This document shows, one piece after another, positions 26,813 to 33,958 of a DNA stretch of 64,000 nt (positions are counted from its first letter, which is position 1; every line of letters begins with the position of its first letter). A program made the translations under genes and the position numbers. Origin of the DNA: Polyangiaceae bacterium (GTDB lineage Bacteria > Myxococcota_A > Polyangia > Polyangiales > Polyangiaceae). The stretch covers positions 27,394-91,393 of the forward strand of contig WQYX01000006.1 in assembly GCA_009781005.1 (NCBI GenBank), given 5' to 3'. Under the pieces are notes generated by a model. The model did not search any database, was not told the DNA's origin, and was given only the letters and a program-made list of their open reading frames with translations.

Positions 26813-27953
26813 CCCGCTTCCGCTTTGGCGCGATCTCATCGTTGGGGCCTGCGCTGCGGTCCTCAAAGCCAAGAGGTTGTTCACTTCGCTTCGCTCCGTC
26901 GCTCTCACTGCACTCCGTCCACTTCGTGGACTCCGTGCCGTTCGAGTCCGGTCGCTTCCCGTGCCCCGCCTCGACCTCGCGCCAAATCGTTTGCGGTCTA
27001 GCGTCGTGTTCGCGCTGGTTTTTGGTGTGGTAACAACATGGATATCGCCCGCGAAGGCCGAGCCGCAAGCCCTCGGCTTCGGCGTGGAGCGGCTCTCTCC
27101 GTCCGCGCCCGGCGCGGGCTGGTTTGTGCTCGATTCTCTCGATATGCACGGCGGCTTTGGTGGTGTGATGGGGCTCACGCTCGGCTATGCACACAACCCG
27201 CTCGTCATTGACCGTGGGGGCCAGCATCTCGCGGTCATATCCAATCAAGCGTTCGTAGATTTCGGTTTTGCGCTCACGTATGACCGTTTTCGGCTGTATA
27301 CGAATTTCGATAGACCCCTCGTCATCGAGGGAAAGAGTGGAACGGCTCTCGGCCGCACCTTCACGGCACCTGGCATCAATCCCGCCACGCCGCCCGATGT
27401 ACTGACCGACGTGCGCATCGGCTTCGATGCGCGCCTTGTTGGCAGCGAAACGAGCCCATTTCGTCTTGGTGCGGGAATACAGCTTTTGGCTCCGAACGGT
27501 GAGCGCGAGAATTACGAAACGGATGGTACTTATCGCGTGATGGGGCGCGTGCTCTTTGCCGGTGATCAAGGACTCTTCACGTACGCGGGCCACCTCGGCG
27601 TGCACGTCCGTCCTCTCAACGACGCACCCACCCCCGAGAGCCCGCGCGGCAGCGAGTTGCTCTTTGCAGCCGGCGGCGGCGTGCGTTTGCCGGTCGGCGG
27701 CACCTCTCACGTGCTCGTGATCGGCCCGGAAATTTTCGGTGCAAGCGCGTTTCGCGCGCTGTTCGGAGGTGAGACCACGGCGCTCGAAGGACTCCTCTCG
27801 GGGCGGCTCGAAGGCACGGCCAGCGACGGGCCCCAACTTCGCTTCAAGCTCGGTGCCGGGGCCGGCATCGATCCACGTTTTGGCGCGCCTGACTTCCGCA
27901 TGGTCTTTGGTATTGAAGTCTTCGATCGAGGCAACAGCCGCCACCTGAAGTAG
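26799..27953 (+). CDS. OmpA-like outer-membrane beta-barrel protein carrying an in-frame palindromic element at its N-terminus
   Basis: The ORF starts at ATG 26799, overlapping the porin stop, and has 384 codons. Codons 4-67 are encoded by element E3 and give an Arg/Leu-rich stretch unlike an exported N-terminus. Immediately after comes a normal signal peptide (SVVFALVFGVVTTW, cleavage SPAKA-EPQ). The mature part resembles the N-terminal barrel of myxobacterial OmpA-type proteins (SAPGAGWFVLDSLDMHGG, then alternating strands), but the C-terminal peptidoglycan-binding OmpA domain is absent. Removing the 189 bp between the two CTAG copies would restore a short start directly before the signal peptide. 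Translation from an internal GTG near 27006 is an alternative. Confidence 0.75.
   Translation: MLSSSPLPLWRDLIVGACAAVLKAKRLFTSLRSVALTALRPLRGLRAVRVRSLPVPRLDLAPNRLRSSVVFALVFGVVTTWISPAKAEPQALGFGVERLSPSAPGAGWFVLDSLDMHGGFGGVMGLTLGYAHNPLVIDRGGQHLAVISNQAFVDFGFALTYDRFRLYTNFDRPLVIEGKSGTALGRTFTAPGINPATPPDVLTDVRIGFDARLVGSETSPFRLGAGIQLLAPNGERENYETDGTYRVMGRVLFAGDQGLFTYAGHLGVHVRPLNDAPTPESPRGSELLFAAGGGVRLPVGGTSHVLVIGPEIFGASAFRALFGGETTALEGLLSGRLEGTASDGPQLRFKLGAGAGIDPRFGAPDFRMVFGIEVFDRGNSRHLK
26809..27001. repeat. Palindromic element E3, in frame within a coding sequence
   Basis: CTAG at 26809-26812 and at 26998-27001 bound an element whose arms are CTAGCCCGCTTCCGCTTTGG and CCAAATCGTTTGCGGTCTAG (imperfect). 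The interior has the shared core CATCGTTGGGGCCTGCGC, then TGCGGTCCTCAAAGCC, and CCCCGCCTCGACCTCGC before the right arm. A GC-rich insert makes it about 70 bp longer than E2 or E5. The distance between the two CTAG copies is 189 bp, exactly 63 codons, and the frame stays open throughout. Confidence 0.85.
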
Positions 27954-27993
27954 AATCGAGCTCGATCTCGATGATATTCAAAGGCCGCTCACG

Positions 27994-29235
27994 ATGATTG
28001 TGCGCATCTGGGTCAAGAATTTTCGCATGCTGGCGAGTAACCGGGTGGACCTTAGACGGTTCGCCGTGCTCGTCGGCCGAAACGCGTCGGGCAAGAGCAC
28101 GCTCATGTCGGCATTGCGTTTCGTGAGCACCGTACTCTCCGACGGGGTCGAACGGGCCGTCGACGTCGCACTCGACGGATCCGGCGCAAGCTTTCGTGAT
28201 CTCTGCTTCGAGGAACACAAACCGATCGCCATCGCACTCGTGGTGAACTTGGCAGAACGCTACTATCGCTACGAAATCGAGGTCGCTCAGTACGGTAGTG
28301 ACACCCCGGTGGTCAAGCGTGAGAATCTGTTCCTTCTGCCCGAGCTCCCCGAGGATGCAACCGACCCATCCCGCTTGCAAACGAGCCTTTTTGGCGATCT
28401 CGAGCTCGACGAAGTCGTCCACCAAAACAGCCCACGTGGGGCGCGATGGCGAAAAATCGTCGGCAAGACGGCCGAAGGCAAAGACTATTTTCAAGACGAG
28501 AAGACAGACTGGAACAACCAATTTCGCTTTGGCCCAACGCGCTCGGCACTCGGCAATATCCCTGAAGACACAGATCGTTTTCCTGGAGCCATTGCCGTCC
28601 GCAACCTGCTGCGCGACGGCGTCAGGATGATTGAGCTCGACTCGCACAAGCTCCGAATGCCATCTCCGCCGCGCAGCGCCACGGCGCTCTCGAACGATGG
28701 CGGAAACCTCGCGATCGCAGCGCGCATCCTCGAAGGGCGTGACCGTGTTGCATTCGAGCAATGGGTTGCTCACGTGGCGGACGCCGTCCCCGGCTTGACG
28801 TCCATCGACACCTGGGAACGCCCCGAAGACAAGCATGTCGTGCTTCGCGCGCGCTTCGACGGAAACCATACCGATCCCGTACCGTCGTGGCTTCTTTCGG
28901 ACGGCACACTGCGCCTGCTTGCCCTCTCGCTCCTCGCGTTCGCGGAGACCGAGGATCAGCCCGGCCTATGCCTCGTGGAAGAGCCCGAGAATGGCCTTCA
29001 CCCTCTCGCAATTCAATCGGTGTTCCAAGCGCTTTCGCAAATGCACACAACACAGGTCTTTGTCGCAACACATTCCCCTGTGTTTCTCGCGCAAACATCT
29101 TTGGAGGAAGCACTCGTCTTCCGTCGAGGCCCCCTCGGAGTTTCACAAATTCAGCGAGGCGCTGAGCTCGCCGCACTCGCCAACTGGAAAGAGCGCGTCA
29201 TCCTCCCCGATCTGTTCGCGACCGGAGTCCTCTGA
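27994..29235 (+). CDS. AAA/ABC-type ATPase of a two-gene defence-like module
   Basis: A 413-residue SMC/RecF-like ATPase (AAA_21 type). GRNASGKST (28-36) is Walker A, a long middle region of about 200 residues follows, WLLSDGTLRLLALSLL is the ABC-signature-like segment, LCLVEEPENGLHP is Walker B and VATHSPVFL the H-loop. Such ATPases pair with nucleases in OLD, Gabija, PARIS and AbiL-type systems. The stop overlaps the next gene's start as TGATG, so ATPase and partner are made together. It is inserted between dppB and dppC behind two outer-membrane genes. Defence function is inferred from architecture and pairing, not shown. Confidence 0.85.
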   Translation: MIVRIWVKNFRMLASNRVDLRRFAVLVGRNASGKSTLMSALRFVSTVLSDGVERAVDVALDGSGASFRDLCFEEHKPIAIALVVNLAERYYRYEIEVAQYGSDTPVVKRENLFLLPELPEDATDPSRLQTSLFGDLELDEVVHQNSPRGARWRKIVGKTAEGKDYFQDEKTDWNNQFRFGPTRSALGNIPEDTDRFPGAIAVRNLLRDGVRMIELDSHKLRMPSPPRSATALSNDGGNLAIAARILEGRDRVAFEQWVAHVADAVPGLTSIDTWERPEDKHVVLRARFDGNHTDPVPSWLLSDGTLRLLALSLLAFAETEDQPGLCLVEEPENGLHPLAIQSVFQALSQMHTTQVFVATHSPVFLAQTSLEEALVFRRGPLGVSQIQRGAELAALANWKERVILPDLFATGVL

Positions 29236-29837
29236 TGGGTAGGGTCGATCTGGTCGTTCTTTTCGCTGATGCCGACGCGGAGCGATTCGTTACAAAGCTC
29301 ATCGAACGAGGAATCGAACGCAGTTGTCTGCGAAACATGAACCGAAAGTTCGTCCGCGATCCCATGTGTGATTCACATGTTGCCAGCAAGCCAACCGCGG
29401 CACTCGCCCCTTATCTTGGCCAGCCAACGTGCCGCTTTTTAGTAGTGCTCGATCACCATGGTTCTGGGTATGAAGCGCATCCTCGGGAAAGGCTCGAACA
29501 AGACATTGTCGACCACTTGGTGCGCGCAGGCGTCGACGGGAAGCAGGTTGCGGTGATTGCGTTCGAGCCCGAGCTCGAGATCGCGTTGCTCCCCGCATGG
29601 GAACGCGTGGTCGCACTGCTTGCGAAGAAGCGCGACGAGCTTCCTTCGACGACCATCGCCATGGACGCGCAGGATCCAAAATCGAGTTTGGCAGCTGCTC
29701 TCAAATATTACCGCTTGAAGAGTGGGGCCGCTCTCTTCGCTGATCTGGCAAACGAGTTGTCGCTGGAACGCTTGAAGACGGGGGTGGCGTTGGGGCGGAT
29801 TTCGCAGCATTTGGTCGACTGGTTCGGCATGCGATGA
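29235..29837 (+). CDS. Small TOPRIM/DUF4276-like partner of the ATPase
   Basis: A 200-residue protein. The N-terminal LVVLFADADAERFV has a conserved-looking Glu (Glu16), followed by a central hydrophobic strand ending in an acidic residue, FLVVLDHHGSG (Asp73), and a third acidic strand VAVIAFEPELEIALL. This strand-Glu, strand-Asp order is that of TOPRIM-like folds such as DUF4276 or DUF4435, the effector half of ATPase/TOPRIM defence pairs. The DxD of a canonical TOPRIM is not complete (DHH), so nuclease activity is uncertain. It overlaps the ATPase gene by one base and dppC by four bases (ATGA). Confidence 0.6.
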   Translation: MGRVDLVVLFADADAERFVTKLIERGIERSCLRNMNRKFVRDPMCDSHVASKPTAALAPYLGQPTCRFLVVLDHHGSGYEAHPRERLEQDIVDHLVRAGVDGKQVAVIAFEPELEIALLPAWERVVALLAKKRDELPSTTIAMDAQDPKSSLAAALKYYRLKSGAALFADLANELSLERLKTGVALGRISQHLVDWFGMR

Positions 29838-30802
29838 ATCGCCTGGCCGTACGTGTGCGTGTCGTTCGCGCGGCCGTGATCGTGTCGGCGATCTTCGCGC
29901 TCGTCGCCATCTTCGCGGATTTTCTGGCGAGCGATTTGCCCATCATGAGCAAGATCTCCGGCAAGATCTGGCTCTTTCCGAATGTCACCCGCCCGGCTGC
30001 ACTCACGAAAATGACCGCGAGCGAGCGAGCGAACGCGACCGAGTGGCAACTTCCCGCGCTCGTTGCGCACGGACCCTTGATTGCCAACGAGGATCCCGCC
30101 GCGCGTCTTCGCGGTCCGTTCGCGCTGCCCGGGCATCCGCTCGGCACCGACCGCGCCGGTCGCGACATCTTCGCGCGATGCGTCCATGGCGCGCGCAACT
30201 ACCTCGTCTTCGCGCTCGCTGCGGTCATCGCATCGCTCGTCTTGGGTAGCTTCTTTGGCGGTGTTGCCGGCCTCTTCGGCGGCGTCACGGACGCTTTCGT
30301 CAATCGGGCGATCGAGACGATCTCGGCTTTTCCCGCGCTCGTTCTCATCCTCGGCATTCAAGCCGCGGTTCCGCACGCAACGCTCACGACGCTCTTCTTT
30401 GCTATCGCGCTAACGCGCTGGCCGGAGATCGCGCGACTCGTGCGTGCCGAGGTCATGCGGATTGAGGCGCGCGACTACGTCATGGCCGCGCGCGCGCTTG
30501 GAGCTTCGCCGCTGCGCGTTCTCTGGCGGCACGTTCTGCCGAACATCCGCGGACAGGTCGCGGCGCTCGGCGCCTTCGGAATTCCCGCCGTCGTCCTCGT
30601 CGAAGCGTCGCTCGATTTCTTGCGCATCGGCATTGGCGAAACGACGTCTGCATCGTGGGGCGAGACCATGAGCCAGTTCCGCGGCGTCTCTCACGCTTGG
30701 TGGTTGCTCGCGTTCCCCGGCATTCTTCTTTTCGTCATGGTCGTAGCCATGAACATCGTGGGCGAAGCATTGCGCGCAAGCTCGGATCCACGCGGTCGTT
30801 AG
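29834..30802 (+). CDS. dppC: Peptide/nickel-type ABC transporter permease
   Basis: A 322-residue DppC-type permease: one N-terminal helix, a periplasmic segment, the phrase HPLGTDRAGRDIFARCVHG typical of DppC, then five helices with YVMAARALGASPLRVLWRHVLPN as the ATPase-contact loop. With the DppB-like protein it would form the channel of a peptide or nickel importer. Its ATG overlaps the stop of the small TOPRIM-like gene (ATGA), so its translation is tied to that module and not to dppB, 5 kb away. Its stop codon is 2 bp before palindromic element E7. Confidence 0.92.
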   Translation: MNRLAVRVRVVRAAVIVSAIFALVAIFADFLASDLPIMSKISGKIWLFPNVTRPAALTKMTASERANATEWQLPALVAHGPLIANEDPAARLRGPFALPGHPLGTDRAGRDIFARCVHGARNYLVFALAAVIASLVLGSFFGGVAGLFGGVTDAFVNRAIETISAFPALVLILGIQAAVPHATLTTLFFAIALTRWPEIARLVRAEVMRIEARDYVMAARALGASPLRVLWRHVLPNIRGQVAALGAFGIPAVVLVEASLDFLRIGIGETTSASWGETMSQFRGVSHAWWLLAFPGILLFVMVVAMNIVGEALRASSDPRGR

Positions 30803-30804
30803 CC

Positions 30805-31074
30805 AGTTCCCATTCGGAAACTGCTGCGCGCCGCAAATCGTGGGTTCGGCCTCCCTCAGAGCGTGTAGGGCAGCCGTCGCGAGCGAATCGAGGCTAGGGC
30901 GGAGCGCGAGCACCGGGCGGAACAGGCTTAATGCCTTTGAGCACGGAGCGCAGCGCCCAACCGACGCATCGATTTCGCGCAGCAGGCTGCCCTACACGCT
31001 CTCAAAATACTCCGAGTATTCCTCGTTCGGCCTCGCTAGCTTTGCGTCGCTCGCGACGTTTCCGAATGGGAACT
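30805..31074. repeat. Palindromic element E7, interrupted by E6
   Basis: Arms AGTTCCCATTCGGAAAC and GTTTCCGAATGGGAACT enclose CTGCTGCGCGCCGCAAATCG on one side and GCGTCGCTCGCGAC on the other. An intact relative (E8, 123 bp) is at 61585-61707. Here the sequence is split after GGCCTCCC and resumes at CAAAATACTCCGAGTATTC, with E6 between. The element starts 2 bp after the dppC stop. With its insert it fills most of the 328-bp gap before the next gene. Confidence 0.85.
30858..31002. repeat. Palindromic element E6, nested inside E7
   Basis: A 145-bp element with perfect arms AGAGCGTGTAGGGCAGCC and GGCTGCCCTACACGCTCT. The interior shares TGCTGCGCG and GCTCGCGAC with the other elements. If the element proper is taken as GAGCG to CGCTC, TCA occurs on both sides (30856-30858 and 31002-31004), which fits a 3-bp target duplication. 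E9 at 57996-58099 is a shorter relative with the same ends. Confidence 0.85.
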
Positions 31075-31130
31075 TTGCCGGGGCGCGGGGGCTTGGTTCT
31101 CAGCATAGGATGCGTTACGTGTAGGCTCTC

Positions 31131-31829
31131 ATGCATATTTTCGGTGGTTCGAAGGGGCGCGATGGAAGTCTCCCGGGGCAGGGCGGCAAAGGCGTGTTGC
31201 CTAGCGTGACGGAACGAGACTTCGAGCAGCAAGTGCTGCTCAGCGAGATCCCCGTGCTCGTGGAATTCATGACCGAGCGATCGCAGTCTTGCCAAGCCAT
31301 TGCGCCCGACGTCGAAGCTTTCGCGAAGGAGATGGAGGGCAAGCTCCGCGTCGTGAAGGTGGATATCGAGAAATCACCCATGCTCGCGCGGCAACTGCGC
31401 CTGCAACAAGTTCCAACGTTCATGCTGTTCGTCGATCAGCGCCTCGGCGACGCACAGGTCGGACCGCTCAACAAGAAGCAGCTCCTTGCGATGGTCGAAC
31501 CGTTTTTGCCTCGGCAAGAAGGCGCGCTCAAGGCGATCGAGGTCGACGTGCTCATCAGGCGCGGGGCCGTCGTCGCCGTCGACATGCGCGACGCATCGGC
31601 CTACGGACGCGCGCACTTGCCGGGCGCGAAGAACATCCCCGAAAACGAAATCGCGTCACGGCTCGCCGAGCTCTTCATGTTTCAGGGCCAGCCGGTGCTC
31701 TACGATCGCTCGGGAGACAAGACCAAGAAGATCGCGGCGGCGATGGCCGAGCAGGGCACGCCCATCGCGTTCCTCGAGGGTGGCATCCTCGCGTGGGAAG
31801 CCGAAGGTCTCCCCATCGAGCGATCGTAG
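31131..31829 (+). CDS. Degenerate thioredoxin-rhodanese fusion protein
   Basis: A 232-residue protein. Residues about 25-125 form a thioredoxin fold (VLVEFMTERSQSCQAIAPDVEAFAKEM, then QQVPTFMLF with the cis-Pro). Residues about 135-230 form a rhodanese domain (VVAVDMRDASAYGRAHLPGAKNIP). Both active sites are altered: the WCGPC position reads RSQSC, leaving one Cys, and the rhodanese catalytic Cys is replaced by Asp (VLYDRSGDK). Neither domain should do standard disulphide or sulphur transfer, so a binding or chaperone role is more likely. No signal peptide is seen; it is probably cytoplasmic. A Fur-family gene follows after 11 bp. Confidence 0.82.
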   Translation: MHIFGGSKGRDGSLPGQGGKGVLPSVTERDFEQQVLLSEIPVLVEFMTERSQSCQAIAPDVEAFAKEMEGKLRVVKVDIEKSPMLARQLRLQQVPTFMLFVDQRLGDAQVGPLNKKQLLAMVEPFLPRQEGALKAIEVDVLIRRGAVVAVDMRDASAYGRAHLPGAKNIPENEIASRLAELFMFQGQPVLYDRSGDKTKKIAAAMAEQGTPIAFLEGGILAWEAEGLPIERS

Positions 31830-31840
31830 CGGGGGCAGCC

Positions 31841-32323
31841 GTGAAGCCGCGGAAGATTCGTGACGTGACGACCTCCCCGAATCTGGATCATTTCCGGAGT
31901 GTGCTTCACGCGCACATGCTCAAATGCGGATTGCGCTCTACTGATCAGCGAAAGCTTATTGTGGAAACGTTCTTTCACGGACCGCACCATGTAAGCATTG
32001 AAGAATTGCTCGCCGAGGTGCGCCGCCAAGATCCGAAAGTTGGATATGCCACGGTCTATCGCACGCTCAAGCTCTTGACGGAGTGTGGTGTTGCATTCGG
32101 CCGCGAATTCGGTGACGGACTCACACGATACGAGCTCGCCGATGAAGCGTCGCACCACGATCATCTGATTTGTGTCGAATGCAGCAAGATCGTCGAATTC
32201 GAAGAACCCGAGATTGAAGTTTTGCAGGCGCGCGTTGCTGCGCGTTACGGCTTCCTATTGAAAAGCCATAAGCACGAGATGTACGGCACTTGCGCGGAGT
32301 GCCAGGCAAAAAGCGTTAAGTAG
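31841..32323 (+). CDS. Fur-family metal- or peroxide-responsive repressor
   Basis: About 160 residues from GTG 31841; GTG 31865 (VTTSPNLDHF) is also possible. The N-terminal winged helix reads GLRSTDQRKLIVETFFHG...VGYATVYRTLKLLTECGV, the Fur DNA-recognition helix. The dimerisation domain has HHDHLICVEC and C-terminal CAEC, giving the four-Cys structural zinc site, plus the His/Asp sensing residues. Fur, PerR, Zur and Nur members cannot be told apart here. Iron or peroxide control is likely, and the thioredoxin-like gene 11 bp upstream may be in the same transcript. Confidence 0.9.
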   Translation: MKPRKIRDVTTSPNLDHFRSVLHAHMLKCGLRSTDQRKLIVETFFHGPHHVSIEELLAEVRRQDPKVGYATVYRTLKLLTECGVAFGREFGDGLTRYELADEASHHDHLICVECSKIVEFEEPEIEVLQARVAARYGFLLKSHKHEMYGTCAECQAKSVK

Positions 32324-32372
32324 ACTCACCGCATCCCGGCACGTTGTACTCTATGAGATAGTACATCTTCAG

Positions 32373-32497
32373 CTAGACCGCTTTCAAGTTGACGTGAGGT
32401 CGAGGCGGGGCCGAGGAGCGGACCGGAACAGCCTTGAAGGCTTTGAGGACCGCACCGCAGGCCCCAACGAAGAGATCGCGTCAAATCGAAAGCGGTC
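32373..32497. repeat. Palindromic element E4
   Basis: Begins CTAGACCGCTTTCAAGTTGA and ends with CGTCAAATCGAAAGCGGTC. The interior is the E2/E5 core in reverse orientation (GAGGTCGAGGCGGGGCC and GGACCGCACCGCAGGCC). The right end overlaps the stop codon (TGA, complement of 32496-32498) of the aminotransferase gene that reads toward it. Confidence 0.85.
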
Positions 32498-33755
32498 AGA
32501 AGGCGGCGACGAGCTCTTCGAGGTGGGTAAGCGCGCGCTCGACGACCTCCGCCGACGGGCCGAACGAGAAACGCACGTAATCGCGAAAGCGCGATGCGCG
32601 GCCGTGGCGTCGCTTGCCAGGGTTCACGTCGAAAAACTCGCCGGGCACGACGATGACTTTCTTGGATAGCGCCGCGCGAAACAATCCCATACCGTCGTTG
32701 AGCGGTGAGGGGAGGTTCGCGACGTTGCCCCACGCGTAGAACGTGCCGTCCGGGGCGCGGTCGAAACGTATGCCGATGCGCTCGAGACGCGAGAGCATCC
32801 GATCGCGCTTGTCGCGGAACACGTTTTGAATCGCCATGGTCTCTTGGATGACGTGCTCCTCTTCGAAGAGCGGGATGGCAGCGCGCTGAAGTGGTCTGCT
32901 CCCGCCGCCGTCGAGAAACGATCCGGCGCTTGCGAAGCGTTCGATGACGGTCTTCGGGCCGAGCGCCCACGTGATGCGCCACCCTGGATAGCGCCAGTTC
33001 TTGGTGAGGCCGTCGAAGACGACGACGGGATCACGATCGACGTCTTCGACGTAGCGCGCGGCGCTCTCGACGGCCAGCGATCCGGGACGACCGCGATAGA
33101 TGTAATGGGAATAGAACTCGTCGAGCAGGAGCGTGCAGTCGAGATTGCGTGCAGTGTGCACCCAACGATCGAGCTCGTCATCCGAGACGAGTTTGCCTGT
33201 GGGATTGCATGGATTCGACAGAAGCAGCGCGGAGAGGCCGCGCCCCAAGATTTCGCGCCGAAGGTCGTCGGAGGTGAAGCTGTAGCCGCGAGCGCCCTCG
33301 AGCAGAATGGGGATGCTCGTGAACGCCTTGAAGATGTCGAGCAGCTCCTCGTATGCCGTGTAGTCGGGGAGAAAGTGTCCGAGGTTGATGCTGCCGAGAC
33401 TGGCTGCAGCGCGCGTGAGCGCAGCGCGGCCGCCACCGGAGACGCACACGTTCTCGGCCGTGTACTGCGAGGGCAGACCCTTGCGATAGAGGCGGTTATA
33501 AAGATTTGCGACCGCTTCGCGCAGCTCGGGCAGGCCCTGGATGGGCGCGTACTCCTGGTCGTCCGGGTCGACGGTGACTTCGCGCACGCGCGGCGGTGCG
33601 CCGGGAAGTTCGCCGGTCTCGGGCTGCCCCTGTCCGAGGTTGCACCAGGCAGGATCGTTCGAGCGAAATCCGAGCTTCGCGGCTTCGCTCGTGACGTAAA
33701 TGACCCCCGTTTTTGGTACCGGGCGGAACGCGTAGAAATCGTCGACCACGGTCAT
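32496..33755 (-). CDS. Class I/II pyridoxal-phosphate aminotransferase
   Basis: A 419-residue fold-type I aminotransferase from ATG 33755 (MTVVDDFYAF). It shows NLGQGQPETGELP, LLLSNPCNPTGKL, LLLDEFYSHYIY with the cofactor Asp and Tyr, and the lysine in DGLTKNWRYPGWRITWALGP. The C-terminal Arg in RDYVRFSFGP binds the substrate carboxylate. It is not the usual AspC sequence, since the Lys motif is TKNWRYPG and not SKxxxxxG, and it may use aromatic or branched substrates. Its stop codon sits on the edge of element E4. Confidence 0.85.
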   Translation of the reverse strand: MTVVDDFYAFRPVPKTGVIYVTSEAAKLGFRSNDPAWCNLGQGQPETGELPGAPPRVREVTVDPDDQEYAPIQGLPELREAVANLYNRLYRKGLPSQYTAENVCVSGGGRAALTRAAASLGSINLGHFLPDYTAYEELLDIFKAFTSIPILLEGARGYSFTSDDLRREILGRGLSALLLSNPCNPTGKLVSDDELDRWVHTARNLDCTLLLDEFYSHYIYRGRPGSLAVESAARYVEDVDRDPVVVFDGLTKNWRYPGWRITWALGPKTVIERFASAGSFLDGGGSRPLQRAAIPLFEEEHVIQETMAIQNVFRDKRDRMLSRLERIGIRFDRAPDGTFYAWGNVANLPSPLNDGMGLFRAALSKKVIVVPGEFFDVNPGKRRHGRASRFRDYVRFSFGPSAEVVERALTHLEELVAAF

Positions 33756-33958
33756 GTTCCCTCGGCGTTCGTCAGGCATTCCGCCGACGCTAGCATGCTC
33801 AGCTTCGCTTCCGCAATGACGCTTGATGAGCTCCGTAAGCAGCCGGCAGCGCGGCTTGGACGCGATCTCGAACCGCGGTCGAGCAGTGAAATCCTAACGC
33901 AAGCAGGCACTACCATTGTTTGACAGGTTTTCTCAGTGCTACCTATCCTCGAAATGCG

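Noticed and set aside
26784..27944. A 386-codon minus-strand frame opposite the barrel protein gene
   Set aside because: No domain and no ribosome site; the plus-strand signal peptide and strands are convincing.
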